Shown here: positions 33,783 through 42,840 of the stretch, piece after piece
Layout of the letters: each line of letters starts with the position of its first letter
Numbering within the stretch: position 1 is the stretch's first letter
From: JBQTGK01 sp052400665
GTDB taxonomy: Bacteria; Bacteroidota; Bacteroidia; Bacteroidales; Marinifilaceae
Reading direction: 5' to 3' (one strand)
DNA: 64,000 bases
NCBI GenBank assembly: GCA_052400665.1
Contig: JBQTGK010000001.1
The notes under the pieces: generated by a model
The model's database searches: none
What the model was told of the DNA's origin: nothing
Seen by the model: the letters and a program-made list of their open reading frames with translations, nothing else
Translations under genes and position numbers: made by a program

Positions 33783-34595
33783 ATGAATAAATACTTTTTA
33801 TTATTCATATTACTGATCCCTATTAATTTATTAGGTTCAAACGAAAACAGACCCGCAGGCGCAAGATCCGATGGTATTGGGAAAGCTTCGGTTGCAATTA
33901 TCGACACATGGGCAAGTTTCCATAATCAGGCAAGCTTAGCACTTTTAGAAAAAAAATCATTTGGGGCATATTACGAAAATCGATTCCAAAGTAAAGAATT
34001 AAGCACAAAAGCCTTTTGTTTTAATTTCCCCTCAAAACTGGGAACTTTCTCTTTAAATTACACCCAATTCGGCTTTAATCTTTACAAAGAATCGAAAATT
34101 GGTTTTAGCTATGCACGAGCTTTGGGGCAACATTTTTGGGCTGGAATACAATTCGATCAAATAAAAAAGGAACTTAATTCCGAATATGGCTCGCAAACAA
34201 TATATATGTTTGAACTGGGCTTACTTGCCGAAATATTTCCTGATTTTTTTCTGGGTTTTCATTTATTCAATCCAACACAAGAAAAATTTACTACCTGGGA
34301 GTATCAGGATGAAATACCAAGTATAGGACGATTTGGCTTTTCATGGAAATTTTCAAACGGAGCAATTCTCAGCTCAGAAATACTAAAAGATTTGGATAAT
34401 GAAATTCAAATTAAAGGAGGAATAGAATACCCTCTAAACAAGCAATTCTTCCTTAGAGCTGGAGCATACAATCATCCAAATTCCATTAGCCTGGGTTTAG
34501 GATTTAACTTTTCTCTAATTAAAGCAAACATAGCCTTTTCCCGACACCCAGTATTAGGCTACACACCTTCGGCTGATTTAAGTATAAAATTTTAG
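33783..34595 (+). CDS. PorV/PorQ-like outer-membrane beta-barrel protein of unknown function
   Basis: This 270-aa protein has a signal peptide (about 1-18, ending LLGS). It then has GARSDGIGKASVAIIDTWAS and HNQASLALL, the pattern of the PorV/PorQ/FadL-like family: a G-A-R-x-x-G-x-G-x-A stretch, followed by a W/F-x-N-P/Q-A-x-L segment. The rest is alternating strands with many aromatic residues, ending in a C-terminal Phe (LSIKF) typical of outer-membrane barrels. It is shorter than PorV or PorQ and I do not recognise a named protein. The stop lies 8 nt before the next gene, a large HhH-barrel protein, so the pair is almost certainly one transcription unit. Confidence 0.75.
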   Translation: MNKYFLLFILLIPINLLGSNENRPAGARSDGIGKASVAIIDTWASFHNQASLALLEKKSFGAYYENRFQSKELSTKAFCFNFPSKLGTFSLNYTQFGFNLYKESKIGFSYARALGQHFWAGIQFDQIKKELNSEYGSQTIYMFELGLLAEIFPDFFLGFHLFNPTQEKFTTWEYQDEIPSIGRFGFSWKFSNGAILSSEILKDLDNEIQIKGGIEYPLNKQFFLRAGAYNHPNSISLGLGFNFSLIKANIAFSRHPVLGYTPSADLSIKF

Positions 34596-34603
34596 TCTGA
34601 TTT

Positions 34604-36640
34604 ATGAAATTGAAACTTAAAATAGCGGCTACTTTATTTTTATTTTGCTTCAGCTTACAGATACATGCGCAAAACACAGTAAATCGGAATGATTTAATAG
34701 AAAGCTTAATTGAAAACATTGCCGAACAAAGCGAAGAGGAGCTGGACTACACAAATTTGCTGGAAGAAATATCGGAACTTATCTCTAATCCTGTAAATAT
34801 CAACTCTGCAAACTCTAAGGATCTACAAAAACTTTATTTTCTAAATCAGAACCAAATAAATAGCTTAATTGAATATCGCGAAAGCAATGGTGAAATTCTT
34901 AGTATTTACGAATTGCAATTAATTCCGGGATTCACGTTCGAGCTAATAAGAAACATTGAACCCTTACTAAGCATACAAGCAAATACGCAAAAACCAACAC
35001 TTAATAAAAAGGCACAAAATCTAATATTATTAAGAACCGAGAGGACAATAGAGAAAGAAAAAGGGTATCGTAGTTCGAATGAGAATTCTAGATATATGGG
35101 AAACCAATGGAAATATTACTCAAGAATTCACTCAACAATACAAAAAAAAGGTTTAGAATTAGGTATTACAGCCGAAAAAGACAAAGGAGAAGCTTTTTTC
35201 GATAAAAACAACAATCAGGGTTTCGATTACTACTCAGCTCATCTTCAACTTAAAAGAAAAGGATTTATAAAACAAATAAACATTGGTGATTATCAAGTAA
35301 AATTTGGACAGGGAGTTAGCCTTTGGTCAGGATTAGGAGGTAAAAAGTCAACACTTACAACTCAAAACTCAAGAAGGTATCAAGGCATTCGATCCTATAA
35401 ATCTACCGACGAAAATAAATTTTTTCGCGGATTGGCACTCGTTTTACGAACTACTAAAAATAGCAAACTAGCATTTTTCGCTTCTTCTAAAAAAATAGAT
35501 GCAAGCACCAATACCGATACAATAACAAGTTTTGTATCGAGTATTATTAACACCGGATTTCATAGAAATAAAAACGAAATAGACAAGAAAGACCAATTAA
35601 GGGAACAAGTTTTTGGAAGCTACTTTATGCTAAATCTTAAAAAAGTAGAATTGGGGCTTGCCTATTTGCAATATGAATATTCTCCTGAAATTAGTCCACG
35701 AGAAACCACCTATTCATACCATAATTTTTCTGGCAAAAACAATTACAATTTAAGTTTCACCTATCAAAGCCAATTTAATTCCATTCATTTTTTTGGTGAA
35801 GCAGCTCGAAGTAAATCCGGAGGAATGGGATTTTTACAGGGTGCCAATATTCAGGTTCATTCACAGTTAAACCTCGAAGTCATCTACCGCAAATACGATG
35901 AAAATTATCATACGCATTTCGCCAGTTCGTTTGCAGAACAAAGCAAGCCTCAAAACGAGGAAGGTTTTTACTTAGGCATTAATTTTCACCCTCTACCCCA
36001 ATGGACCATTAAAGCTTATTACGATCAATTTGAATTTCCATGGCTTAAATATACTGCCAACTCTCCCGGAAATGGGCACGAATACCTTGCACAAATTGAA
36101 TATACACCAAATGAAAAAGTATCGACCTATTTTCGTTTTAAGCAGGAAAATAAAGTACAAAATAACAGTTCCAATCCCATAAAATATCCGGTTGAAATTG
36201 AAAAAACTCAGTATAGATTGCATATATCAGCAAAACCAGCTGCAAATTGGGAAATTAGAAATCGTATAGAATTCTCGGATTATAAAAAAGAAAATCTGCA
36301 TGAAAATGGTTTCCTGATATATCAGGATTTAATTTACAGATGTCCGAAATTCCCTATGAATATAAGCCTAAGGTATGCCCTCTTCCATACAGATTCATAC
36401 AATAGCAGAATATATGCTTATGAAAACGATATATTATATGCTTTTTCGATTCCAGCATATTACTTAAAAGGGAACAGATTCTATCTTAATTTAAATTACA
36501 AACTTCATAAAAAAATAACATTATATGCCAGATATTCACAAACCAAATACAAAGATACTGAGAGCATAGGCTCTGGCAATTCAGAAATATCTGGTAATAC
36601 AAAATCAGATCTGAAAATTCAGTTACGAATCAAGTTTTAA
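34604..36640 (+). CDS. helix-hairpin-helix protein with predicted C-terminal outer-membrane barrel
   Basis: The 678-aa protein has a signal peptide (about 1-22, ending QIHAQ) and an acidic helical segment (about 24-62). A tandem helix-hairpin-helix region follows at about 63-125: PVNINSANSKDLQKLYFLNQ, then IYELQLIPGFTFELIRNIEP, which resembles ComEA-type DNA-binding HhH. From about 150 to the end it is strand-rich with many Tyr and Phe, including GDYQVKFGQGVSLWSGLG. It ends LKIQLRIKF with a terminal Phe, as in outer-membrane barrels. HhH-plus-barrel proteins occur in many Bacteroidota without a known role. DNA binding at the surface or in the periplasm is possible but unproven. It is paired with the PorV-like gene 8 nt upstream. 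Confidence 0.8.
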   Translation: MKLKLKIAATLFLFCFSLQIHAQNTVNRNDLIESLIENIAEQSEEELDYTNLLEEISELISNPVNINSANSKDLQKLYFLNQNQINSLIEYRESNGEILSIYELQLIPGFTFELIRNIEPLLSIQANTQKPTLNKKAQNLILLRTERTIEKEKGYRSSNENSRYMGNQWKYYSRIHSTIQKKGLELGITAEKDKGEAFFDKNNNQGFDYYSAHLQLKRKGFIKQINIGDYQVKFGQGVSLWSGLGGKKSTLTTQNSRRYQGIRSYKSTDENKFFRGLALVLRTTKNSKLAFFASSKKIDASTNTDTITSFVSSIINTGFHRNKNEIDKKDQLREQVFGSYFMLNLKKVELGLAYLQYEYSPEISPRETTYSYHNFSGKNNYNLSFTYQSQFNSIHFFGEAARSKSGGMGFLQGANIQVHSQLNLEVIYRKYDENYHTHFASSFAEQSKPQNEEGFYLGINFHPLPQWTIKAYYDQFEFPWLKYTANSPGNGHEYLAQIEYTPNEKVSTYFRFKQENKVQNNSSNPIKYPVEIEKTQYRLHISAKPAANWEIRNRIEFSDYKKENLHENGFLIYQDLIYRCPKFPMNISLRYALFHTDSYNSRIYAYENDILYAFSIPAYYLKGNRFYLNLNYKLHKKITLYARYSQTKYKDTESIGSGNSEISGNTKSDLKIQLRIKF

Positions 36641-36723
36641 ACATTAGGGTTTTCAGTTCCATTTTCCTTTTGTATTTTCGAAATCTAGAATCAATAAAAA
36701 ATAATTGGCAAGAACTTTTTTTT

Positions 36724-37197
36724 ATGAAAAAACTACTTAAACCTTATAAAACGAGTGGAACTGGAAAATGCTTTGGCTGCTCTCCTGAAAACGAACACGG
36801 ACTACAAATGCAATTTTTCGAGCAAGATGAATATATTATTTCTGAATGGGAACCCAAAAGTCACCTTTCAGGATTTAAGAATATTTTGCATGGAGGTATT
36901 CAAACCACAATTTTAGACGAAATCTCCTCATGGGTAGTTTTCATAAAATGCAAAACTGCAGGAGTTACCACTGCAATAAATGCAAGGTTTAAAAGTTCAG
37001 TTTTTACCGATAAAGGCAAATTAACTATTCGTGCCAAGCTAATTTCGCAAGACAGAAGATTTGCAAATATTCATGCAGAAATACTCGATACAAATGGCAA
37101 AGTTTGCTCCGAAGCCGAAGTAAAATACATGATTTTCCCGCAGGAAATGGCTGTTAAAAAATTTGAATACCCAGGTATCGAAGCTTTCTATGAATAA
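36724..37197 (+). CDS. PaaI-family hotdog thioesterase
   Basis: This 157-aa protein of the hotdog fold begins with GKCFGCSPENEHGLQMQF, the C-F-G-C-x-x-x-N-x-x-G-L opening typical of one PaaI-like subgroup. It then has NILHGGIQTTILDEISSW, with the H-G-G-x6-D/E catalytic segment of acyl-CoA thioesterases. The substrate is unknown. ATG at 36724 is chosen; the frame extends upstream to a TTG at 36670, but those 18 codons have no family match and overlap a possible promoter-like tattttcg. The gene converges on the pseudouridine synthase gene, with only 3 nt between stops. Confidence 0.85.
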   Translation: MKKLLKPYKTSGTGKCFGCSPENEHGLQMQFFEQDEYIISEWEPKSHLSGFKNILHGGIQTTILDEISSWVVFIKCKTAGVTTAINARFKSSVFTDKGKLTIRAKLISQDRRFANIHAEILDTNGKVCSEAEVKYMIFPQEMAVKKFEYPGIEAFYE

Positions 37198-37200
37198 AAT

Positions 37201-38106
37201 CTAAGCAAGATCAATTTTCGATTTGTATTTCTCCCATCGTTTCTCCTCCATCTCCATAAATCGACCAAATTTATAGGGAGGATCGATGGAAAAATCCATT
37301 TCCGCCCCAGTATCAGGATGTTCAAATTTTATCCCTGCTGCACACAAAAACAAGCCTTTGCCCCGCAAAATTTCTCCTTCTACTCCATACAGCTTATCAC
37401 CTAAAATAGGATTTCCCAGCCCTGCCATGTGAATTCGAAGTTGGTGAGTTCTTCCTGTTTCGGGATATAAATTAACCAGGCTCAAAAATCTATTTCTAAT
37501 GGATCGAGATTTTTTCACCAATTCATAAGAACTTATCGAATCCTTTCCATCAACCTGCATATCCACAATACCTTTTTCAGATACCGCCCCAATAACAACA
37601 GCGCAATATCTTTTTCTTACCTTTCGGTTTGCAAATTGATTTCCCAGATGAACGGCTGCATCGGCAGTTTTAGCAACTAAAAGCAAACCACAAGTTGCAC
37701 TATCAATACGGTGAACTGGATTAAAAACAGGCAATGCATTTTTTCGCATAGAAGGACGCAAATTAAATGGCAAAGCATTTTTAACCGTTTTAAAATGATT
37801 ACCACTTACCGGAATTCCTCCAGGCTTATTAATTATAGCAATATATTCATCTTCGTAAACCACTTCGAGTCTAAGTTCGTAGACTTTCCTAACTGGCAGT
37901 TCTAAATCGCACAACTCAATCTTAAAACCACTTTTTACCCACAAGCCTGTCGAGGCCTCTAGGCCATTAACTCGAATCATTCCTCTTTTAATTGCTTTTT
38001 TTATACCCTGAAAAGATGAAATACTGGTAAAAACAGTTGGAGCATAATCTTGTAATCTAATACTATCAACTCCTTTTGGTACGATATGAGCTTCTATTAC
38101 TTTCAC
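37201..38106 (-). CDS. RluA-family pseudouridine synthase with S4 domain
   Basis: The protein is about 301 aa. An S4-like RNA-binding segment lies at about 30-60 (GIKKAIKRGMIRVNGLEAST). The RluA catalytic domain follows with INKPGGIPVSG, the active-site motif VHRIDSATCGLLLVAKT (Asp nucleophile), and GRTHQLRIHMAGLGNPILGD near the end. It isomerises a uridine in rRNA or tRNA, but the target cannot be deduced. No ATG fits: GTG at 38106 (VKVIEAHIVPKG) is the preferred start, and a TTG at 38151 is the alternative. It is convergent with the thioesterase gene. Confidence 0.85.
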   Translation of the reverse strand: MKVIEAHIVPKGVDSIRLQDYAPTVFTSISSFQGIKKAIKRGMIRVNGLEASTGLWVKSGFKIELCDLELPVRKVYELRLEVVYEDEYIAIINKPGGIPVSGNHFKTVKNALPFNLRPSMRKNALPVFNPVHRIDSATCGLLLVAKTADAAVHLGNQFANRKVRKRYCAVVIGAVSEKGIVDMQVDGKDSISSYELVKKSRSIRNRFLSLVNLYPETGRTHQLRIHMAGLGNPILGDKLYGVEGEILRGKGLFLCAAGIKFEHPDTGAEMDFSIDPPYKFGRFMEMEEKRWEKYKSKIDLA

Positions 38107-38436
38107 AATTATATAACTTAAGTTTCTTTTGTAAAGGTAAGATAAGAGCAAATCATTAAAAAGTTTAATTTCCTAACTAGCATTAAAAACTACTCATAAA
38201 AAATGCACTTCACTCTATTTTAATTCATTAAAAATTAAAATTACCCCCTTATGAGATACGACAACCCCTTTAAATTAGGTGTTTTTATAGATTTTTAATT
38301 TAAATCATACAGGAAATAATTTTGTATTTTAAAAATTTTACTAATTTTGCGGCTCATTAAAAAACCATCATCTGGGAAACTGGTAATTCCCGATTCGAGA
38401 GCTTTAGTTTTCATAATCGGGCCAAAAAACGAAAGG
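38107..38436. other. AT-rich intergenic region upstream of rluA-type gene and ybaK
   Basis: This divergent gap holds a good plus-strand promoter at 38321-38349 for the YbaK gene. No RNA gene or open frame with recognisable content was found. A frame read from TTG at 38347 into ybaK begins inside the promoter and is not used as a start. Confidence 0.6.
38321..38349 (+). promoter_or_regulatory. Bacteroidota promoter of ybaK-HAD
   Basis: TTTG (38321-38324), 17-nt spacer, TAATTTTG (38342-38349). The predicted start site near 38355 gives a leader of about 80 nt to the ATG at 38437. Confidence 0.6.
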
Positions 38437-38934
38437 ATGAAAAAGACAAATGCAGCTCGCATTTTAGATCGGGCAAACATAGAATATGAAATTATCGACT
38501 ACGACGTAGATCCAATCGAATTGGGAGCAGAACGCGTAGCTGAGAAAACTGGACAACATATTCAACACATCTATAAAACGCTTGTTCTTTCAGGAGATAA
38601 AACAGGTGTAATTGTTGCCTGCATACCTGGTTCATCCGAACTAAACCTAAAATCCATTGCACAAATTAGTAAGAATAAAAAATGTGCCATGGTTCCCATG
38701 AAAAATATTCAGGAAATTACCGGTTACATTCGCGGAGGCTGTTCTCCAATTGGAATGAAAAAAGATTTTCCTCTATTTATAGACGAAACAGCTTTTAGCT
38801 TGGAGTTTATTTTTATTAGTGCTGGCTTAAGAGGCAAACAAATAAAAATAAATCCTGCCGATCTTCAATCGGTAACAAAAGCAACAGTTTCCTTAATATC
38901 AAACCCTAAAACAGAAGCGCATGTTAAATTGTAA
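38437..38934 (+). CDS. ybaK: Cys-tRNA(Pro)/aminoacyl-tRNA deacylase YbaK type
   Basis: This 165-aa YbaK/EbsC-family protein hydrolyses mischarged aminoacyl-tRNA in trans. MKKTNAARILDRANIEYEII is the standard N-terminus of YbaK. HIYKTLVLSGDKTG contains the conserved catalytic Lys region. GYIRGGCSPIGMKKDFPLFI is the family signature, with FISAGLRGKQI near the end. ATG at 38437 follows gaaagg. Its last 14 nt overlap the start of the next HAD gene, so the two are co-translated. Confidence 0.9.
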   Translation: MKKTNAARILDRANIEYEIIDYDVDPIELGAERVAEKTGQHIQHIYKTLVLSGDKTGVIVACIPGSSELNLKSIAQISKNKKCAMVPMKNIQEITGYIRGGCSPIGMKKDFPLFIDETAFSLEFIFISAGLRGKQIKINPADLQSVTKATVSLISNPKTEAHVKL

Positions 38935-39559
38935 AGCTATAATTTGGGATTACAACGGCACTCTGTTAAACGATTTGTCGATAGGAGTGGAATGCATAAA
39001 CAGAATGCTTTCGAAAAGAGAGTTACCTCTGCTATCGGTAGAAAGATATCGAGAAGTATTTACTTTTCCTGTTAAAAAATATTATGAATCTGTTGGTTTC
39101 GATTTTAATCGTGAAGATTGGGACAAAGCAGCTAAAGAATTTATTCAGCATTATACATCACTATTGCCACAATCAGAAATTTTCCCTGAAGCTCTAGAGC
39201 TATTATCGAAATTTTCGGCCAATGGGAAAAAACAATTTATTCTTTCGGCAATGGAACAAAACATGCTAAACCAATCTACCCAAAACGAAAATATCATTAC
39301 TTATTTTGATGAGATTTCGGGTATTGACAATATATATGCAAGCTCAAAAATCAAAAACGGCTTACAACTGTTAAAAAAATATAAGTTACAAGCTAAAGAG
39401 GTTTGCCTTTTGGGCGATACAACTCACGATTACGAAGTAGCTAAAGAGTTGGGATGCCAATGCATTTTAATTGCAGCCGGACATCAATCTTTTAACAAAT
39501 TAAAACAGACGGGTTGCCCAATTGTGGTCAATGATCTAAACGATATTATAAAAAATTAA
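38921..39559 (+). CDS. HAD-family phosphatase (phosphoglycolate phosphatase-like)
   Basis: This 212-aa protein has motif I AIIWDYNGTLLNDLSIGV, an alpha-helical cap at about 20-80, motif II QFILSAMEQNML, a Lys region (SSKIKNGLQLLKKY) and motif IV VCLLGDTTHDYEVAKELGC. The DYNGTL form of motif I and the overall length fit the Gph-like group of HAD hydrolases. The substrate is unknown. The start overlaps the end of ybaK by 14 nt. It is not closely similar to the HAD protein at 23884, whose motif I is DMDG. Confidence 0.85.
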   Translation: MLNCKAIIWDYNGTLLNDLSIGVECINRMLSKRELPLLSVERYREVFTFPVKKYYESVGFDFNREDWDKAAKEFIQHYTSLLPQSEIFPEALELLSKFSANGKKQFILSAMEQNMLNQSTQNENIITYFDEISGIDNIYASSKIKNGLQLLKKYKLQAKEVCLLGDTTHDYEVAKELGCQCILIAAGHQSFNKLKQTGCPIVVNDLNDIIKN

Positions 39560-39616
39560 AACAACCATTTTTATTTTTAAGTAACCAATTTTATTTACTA
39601 AACAATCATTTTTAAG

Positions 39617-40288
39617 ATGAAAAAACTAATTGTAATTTTCGCTGTTCTTGTTTCATTTACTGCTAGCTCACAAAATTTTCAGTTACACCGTGATTTCGAC
39701 AGAGATCAATTCACCTCTACTTTCGAAATGTTTAAAATGGACAAATGGGGTAACACTTTCACATTTGTAGATTTTGATTATGATGCAGAAAATGGAATTA
39801 ACCAAGGTTATTTCGAGATTGCTCGTGTATTAAAAACTGAAAAAATGCCAATTGGTTTACACATTGAATACAATGGTGGTGTTGGTAATGCTGAAACCGC
39901 TTTTGGTGATTTTGGTTACACAATTAACGATGCATGGATTTTCGGTTTAAACTATGCAAAAGGTGGTGCTAAATCAGGATTCTCTACTTATGCAGGTTAC
40001 AAAGCTATTAAAGATGCTGGCAAAGCAAACTTCCAAATTACAGGTACATGGTATGTGAACTTTTTCGATGGAAAAATGACTTTCTCTGGTTTTGCTGATC
40101 TTTGGTCGGAAAATTGTGACGAGGATGCCGTTGGGGTATCTGATGAATTAGTATTCTTAACTGAGCCTCAGTTATGGTACAATGCTACTAAAAACCTTTC
40201 TTTAGGTGGTGAGATTGAAATCTCAAATAATTTTGCAGGTGACGATTTCGAAGTTCGTCCTACTTTAGCTGTAAAATGGAATTTCTAA
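39617..40288 (+). CDS. DUF5020 family outer-membrane protein, Tsx-like channel
   Basis: This 223-aa protein has a signal peptide (about 1-18, ending TASSQ) and a body made of alternating strands rich in Phe, Tyr and Trp, ending VKWNF with a terminal Phe. The sequence fits DUF5020, a Bacteroidota family of small outer-membrane barrels related to nucleoside channels of the Tsx type. It starts 57 nt after the HAD gene and ends 27 nt before the NCS2 purine permease gene. That context strongly suggests outer-membrane passage of nucleobases or nucleosides (inference from the gene pair and fold). Confidence 0.8.
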   Translation: MKKLIVIFAVLVSFTASSQNFQLHRDFDRDQFTSTFEMFKMDKWGNTFTFVDFDYDAENGINQGYFEIARVLKTEKMPIGLHIEYNGGVGNAETAFGDFGYTINDAWIFGLNYAKGGAKSGFSTYAGYKAIKDAGKANFQITGTWYVNFFDGKMTFSGFADLWSENCDEDAVGVSDELVFLTEPQLWYNATKNLSLGGEIEISNNFAGDDFEVRPTLAVKWNF

Positions 40289-40315
40289 TCCAAACCGAAT
40301 TAAAAATAAACAACC

Positions 40316-41614
40316 ATGTTAGATAAATTTTTTAATATCACCGGAAATAAATCCACTCTCCGTACCGAGATCATTGCAGGTATCACCACCTTTATGACCA
40401 TGGCGTATATATTAGCGGTTAACCCTGGTATTTTAAGTGCTACCGGAATGGATAAAGGTGCTGTTTTTACAGCTACCGCTTTATCGGCAGTAATCGCAAC
40501 TTTAGTTATGGCATTGGTAGCAAAATTACCATTTGCCCTGGCTCCAGGAATGGGACTAAATGCATTCTTTGCATTTACCGTAGTTCTAGGAATGGGCTAC
40601 AGCTGGCAATTTGCTTTAACTGCAGTTTTTCTTGAAGGTATTATCTTCTTAATTCTTACTGCCTTTAATATTCGTGAGTTAATCGTAAATTCTATTCCTT
40701 TAAATCTTAAACATGCCGTATCTGTTGGTATCGGTTTATTTATTGCATTCATCGGATTAAAAGGTGCTGGTGTTATTATTGATAATCCTGCAACACTAGT
40801 TAGCCTTGGAAATATGAAAGATCCAAGTGTTATTGTTGGCTTGGTAGGTATTTTACTTACAGGAGTTCTTTTCGCTAAAAATGTTAAAGGATCTTTACTT
40901 ATTGGTATACTTTTCTCAACTGTTTTAGCTCTTATTTTAGGAGTTGCACACATGCCGGATAATTATCAGTTTGTAAGCTTACCTCCATCATTATCTCCAA
41001 TCTTCTTCCAGTTCGATTTCTCGCAAATTTTTACTATCGATATGGCAATTGTATTGTTTACATTCCTTTTTGTTGATATGTTCGATACAGTTGGAACTTT
41101 AGTTGGTGTAGCTTCTAAAGCTGATATGTTAGACAAAGATGGTCGTGTACCTCGTGTCAAGCAAGCCCTTTTTGCCGATGCTATTGGAACTTTCTTTGGA
41201 TCTATTTTAGGAACATCAACGGTTACAACTTATGTTGAAAGTGCTGCTGGTGTATCCGAAGGTGGAAAAACAGGTATGACTGCTTTAACAACTGCAATTA
41301 TGTTTGCATTGGCATTGTTATTTGCTCCTATTTTCATTATGATTCCTTCTGCAGCTACGGCTCCAGCTTTAGTTATTGTTGGATTATTCATGATGTCTCC
41401 AATTATGAAAATCGATTTAAATGATTTTACAGAATCAATTCCAGCATTCCTTTGTATTATTATGATGCCACTTACCTACAGTATTGCTGATGGTATTGTA
41501 TTTGGTATGCTATCCTTCGTTGCTTTAAAATTATTTACTGGCCGCTACAAAGAAATTAGCCCAGTAATGATTGTTATTGCAATTCTATTTATAATCAAAT
41601 TCTACTTTGTTTAG
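40316..41614 (+). CDS. NCS2 family purine (adenine/hypoxanthine/guanine) permease, AzgA-like
   Basis: This 432-aa inner-membrane transporter has about 12-14 TM helices. The N-terminus TEIIAGITTFMTMAYILAVN is diagnostic of the AzgA/PurP/GhxP branch of NCS2. Also seen are APGMGLNAFFAFTVV, FLFVDMFDTVGTLVGVASKA with the conserved acidic residue region, and GTSTVTTYVESAAGVSEGGK. These proteins import purine bases with protons, and exact specificity is not readable. It lies 27 nt after the DUF5020 channel gene and is followed by a terminator. Confidence 0.9.
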   Translation: MLDKFFNITGNKSTLRTEIIAGITTFMTMAYILAVNPGILSATGMDKGAVFTATALSAVIATLVMALVAKLPFALAPGMGLNAFFAFTVVLGMGYSWQFALTAVFLEGIIFLILTAFNIRELIVNSIPLNLKHAVSVGIGLFIAFIGLKGAGVIIDNPATLVSLGNMKDPSVIVGLVGILLTGVLFAKNVKGSLLIGILFSTVLALILGVAHMPDNYQFVSLPPSLSPIFFQFDFSQIFTIDMAIVLFTFLFVDMFDTVGTLVGVASKADMLDKDGRVPRVKQALFADAIGTFFGSILGTSTVTTYVESAAGVSEGGKTGMTALTTAIMFALALLFAPIFIMIPSAATAPALVIVGLFMMSPIMKIDLNDFTESIPAFLCIIMMPLTYSIADGIVFGMLSFVALKLFTGRYKEISPVMIVIAILFIIKFYFV

Positions 41615-41647
41615 TCTTTCTATTCAATTAGAACAACATATATTTAG

Positions 41648-41680
41648 AACCCTTTTCGCTTCTTACGAAAAGGGTTTTTT
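41648..41680 (+). terminator. Rho-independent terminator after the AzgA-like permease
   Basis: aacccttttcg (41648-41658) pairs with cgaaaagggtt (41666-41676) over 11 bp with a 7-nt loop and a following T-run. It lies 33 nt after the permease stop. Confidence 0.88.
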
Positions 41681-41859
41681 CATACCCAACAACTAATTAG
41701 ATTGTTCTGTTTTACATTCTCTCCAGAAAAAAAAGACACTCACAACTACACATTTATCACCAATAATTATCTATTCATGTTACTTTTAAAAGCTTTAATC
41801 TAAACTTTTAATTTTTAATCGCGTAAACATCACAAACTTAAACCCGAAAAGAGAAAGAT

Positions 41860-42705
41860 ATGAGAGCAGGAAAGGGATTATGCTATTTAGTGGTCGCAAT
41901 ATTTTTAATGGTGGCCTGCGACACATCAAAACACGAACAGGTAATACAAACTACCAATACGGTAAATATGGAAGAAAATGCCATGATTAATTGTATTCTA
42001 GAGAACACTTTAAACGAAGTAGAATACAATATTCTCAGTTTTAATACAACAACAAAAAACAAACAAGATTCTTTCCCCAAAGTAAAAGTAAATTACGCCA
42101 ACTCTCAAAACACGAACCAATCCGTTATTATCGATTACGGATCAAATTATCAGTTAGACTATTTAGGACACGAAAAAAAAGGTAAAATTAACACCTCCTT
42201 AAACGGTGAGTATAATTCTGCAAATTGCAATCTAGCGATACATTTCGAAGAATTCTATATCAATAATTTAAAAATATCCGGCTATATTGATGTGGAAACT
42301 CTCCCTATTACAGAAAATAACAAGCTAAGTTTTTCAATCATTTACCGTGATATTGAATTCGAATCGGAATCGGGACAAACATATACTGTAAATGGCAGTA
42401 AAACCAAAGAGTGGGTAGAAGGATTTGAGACAGATAATCCGTGGGATGATCAATTCTTTATTAGCGGAACAATATATGGTGTTAATTCAGAAAAAAGAGA
42501 ATACAATGCTGAGATATTAACACCATTGTTAATAAGTCGCGCCTGTGAGTTTATAACACAAGGCGAAATTAATTTCACTGTAGATAATGAACAAAGCATT
42601 TACAATTATGGCGATGGAAAATGCGACAACAAAGGCTTTTTTATTAAAAACGAAGAATCTACTAATTTTGAATTTGGAAGATACGATTTTAGATATTCGA
42701 AATAA
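41860..42705 (+). CDS. putative lipoprotein of unknown function
   Basis: This 281-aa protein has a lipoprotein signal: basic start, hydrophobic LVVAIFLMVAC and Cys20 as the likely lipidated residue, followed by Asp. The mature part is hydrophilic, rich in Asn, Glu and Thr, and seems strand-rich. Three further cysteines (in MINCILEN, SANCNLAI and GDGKCDN) and one in SRACEFI may form disulfides. I do not recognise a domain. It stands alone between two nucleobase permease genes on opposite strands, preceded by a purine-rich gaaaagagaaag before the ATG. A role tied to the neighbours is not supported by anything but position. Confidence 0.7.
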   Translation: MRAGKGLCYLVVAIFLMVACDTSKHEQVIQTTNTVNMEENAMINCILENTLNEVEYNILSFNTTTKNKQDSFPKVKVNYANSQNTNQSVIIDYGSNYQLDYLGHEKKGKINTSLNGEYNSANCNLAIHFEEFYINNLKISGYIDVETLPITENNKLSFSIIYRDIEFESESGQTYTVNGSKTKEWVEGFETDNPWDDQFFISGTIYGVNSEKREYNAEILTPLLISRACEFITQGEINFTVDNEQSIYNYGDGKCDNKGFFIKNEESTNFEFGRYDFRYSK

Positions 42706-42764
42706 TTTCCAACAATTACATTTGATTCAATAGAAGATACATCCTGATTTATTATCACGAGTCT

Positions 42765-42796
42765 AAAAAAAAATAAAGCCCCAAAAAGGGGCTTTA
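42765..42796 (-). terminator. terminator of the UraA-like gene (possibly bidirectional)
   Basis: taaagcccc (42774-42782) pairs with ggggcttta (42788-42796) over 9 bp with a five-A loop. On the minus strand it is followed by a run of T (A-run at 42765-42773 on the plus strand). It sits between convergent genes and may also stop the lipoprotein transcript. Confidence 0.85.
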
Positions 42797-42840
42797 CTTA
42801 TGAAATATATTATCTAAACTTAAATTTAGATTAATTTGAT

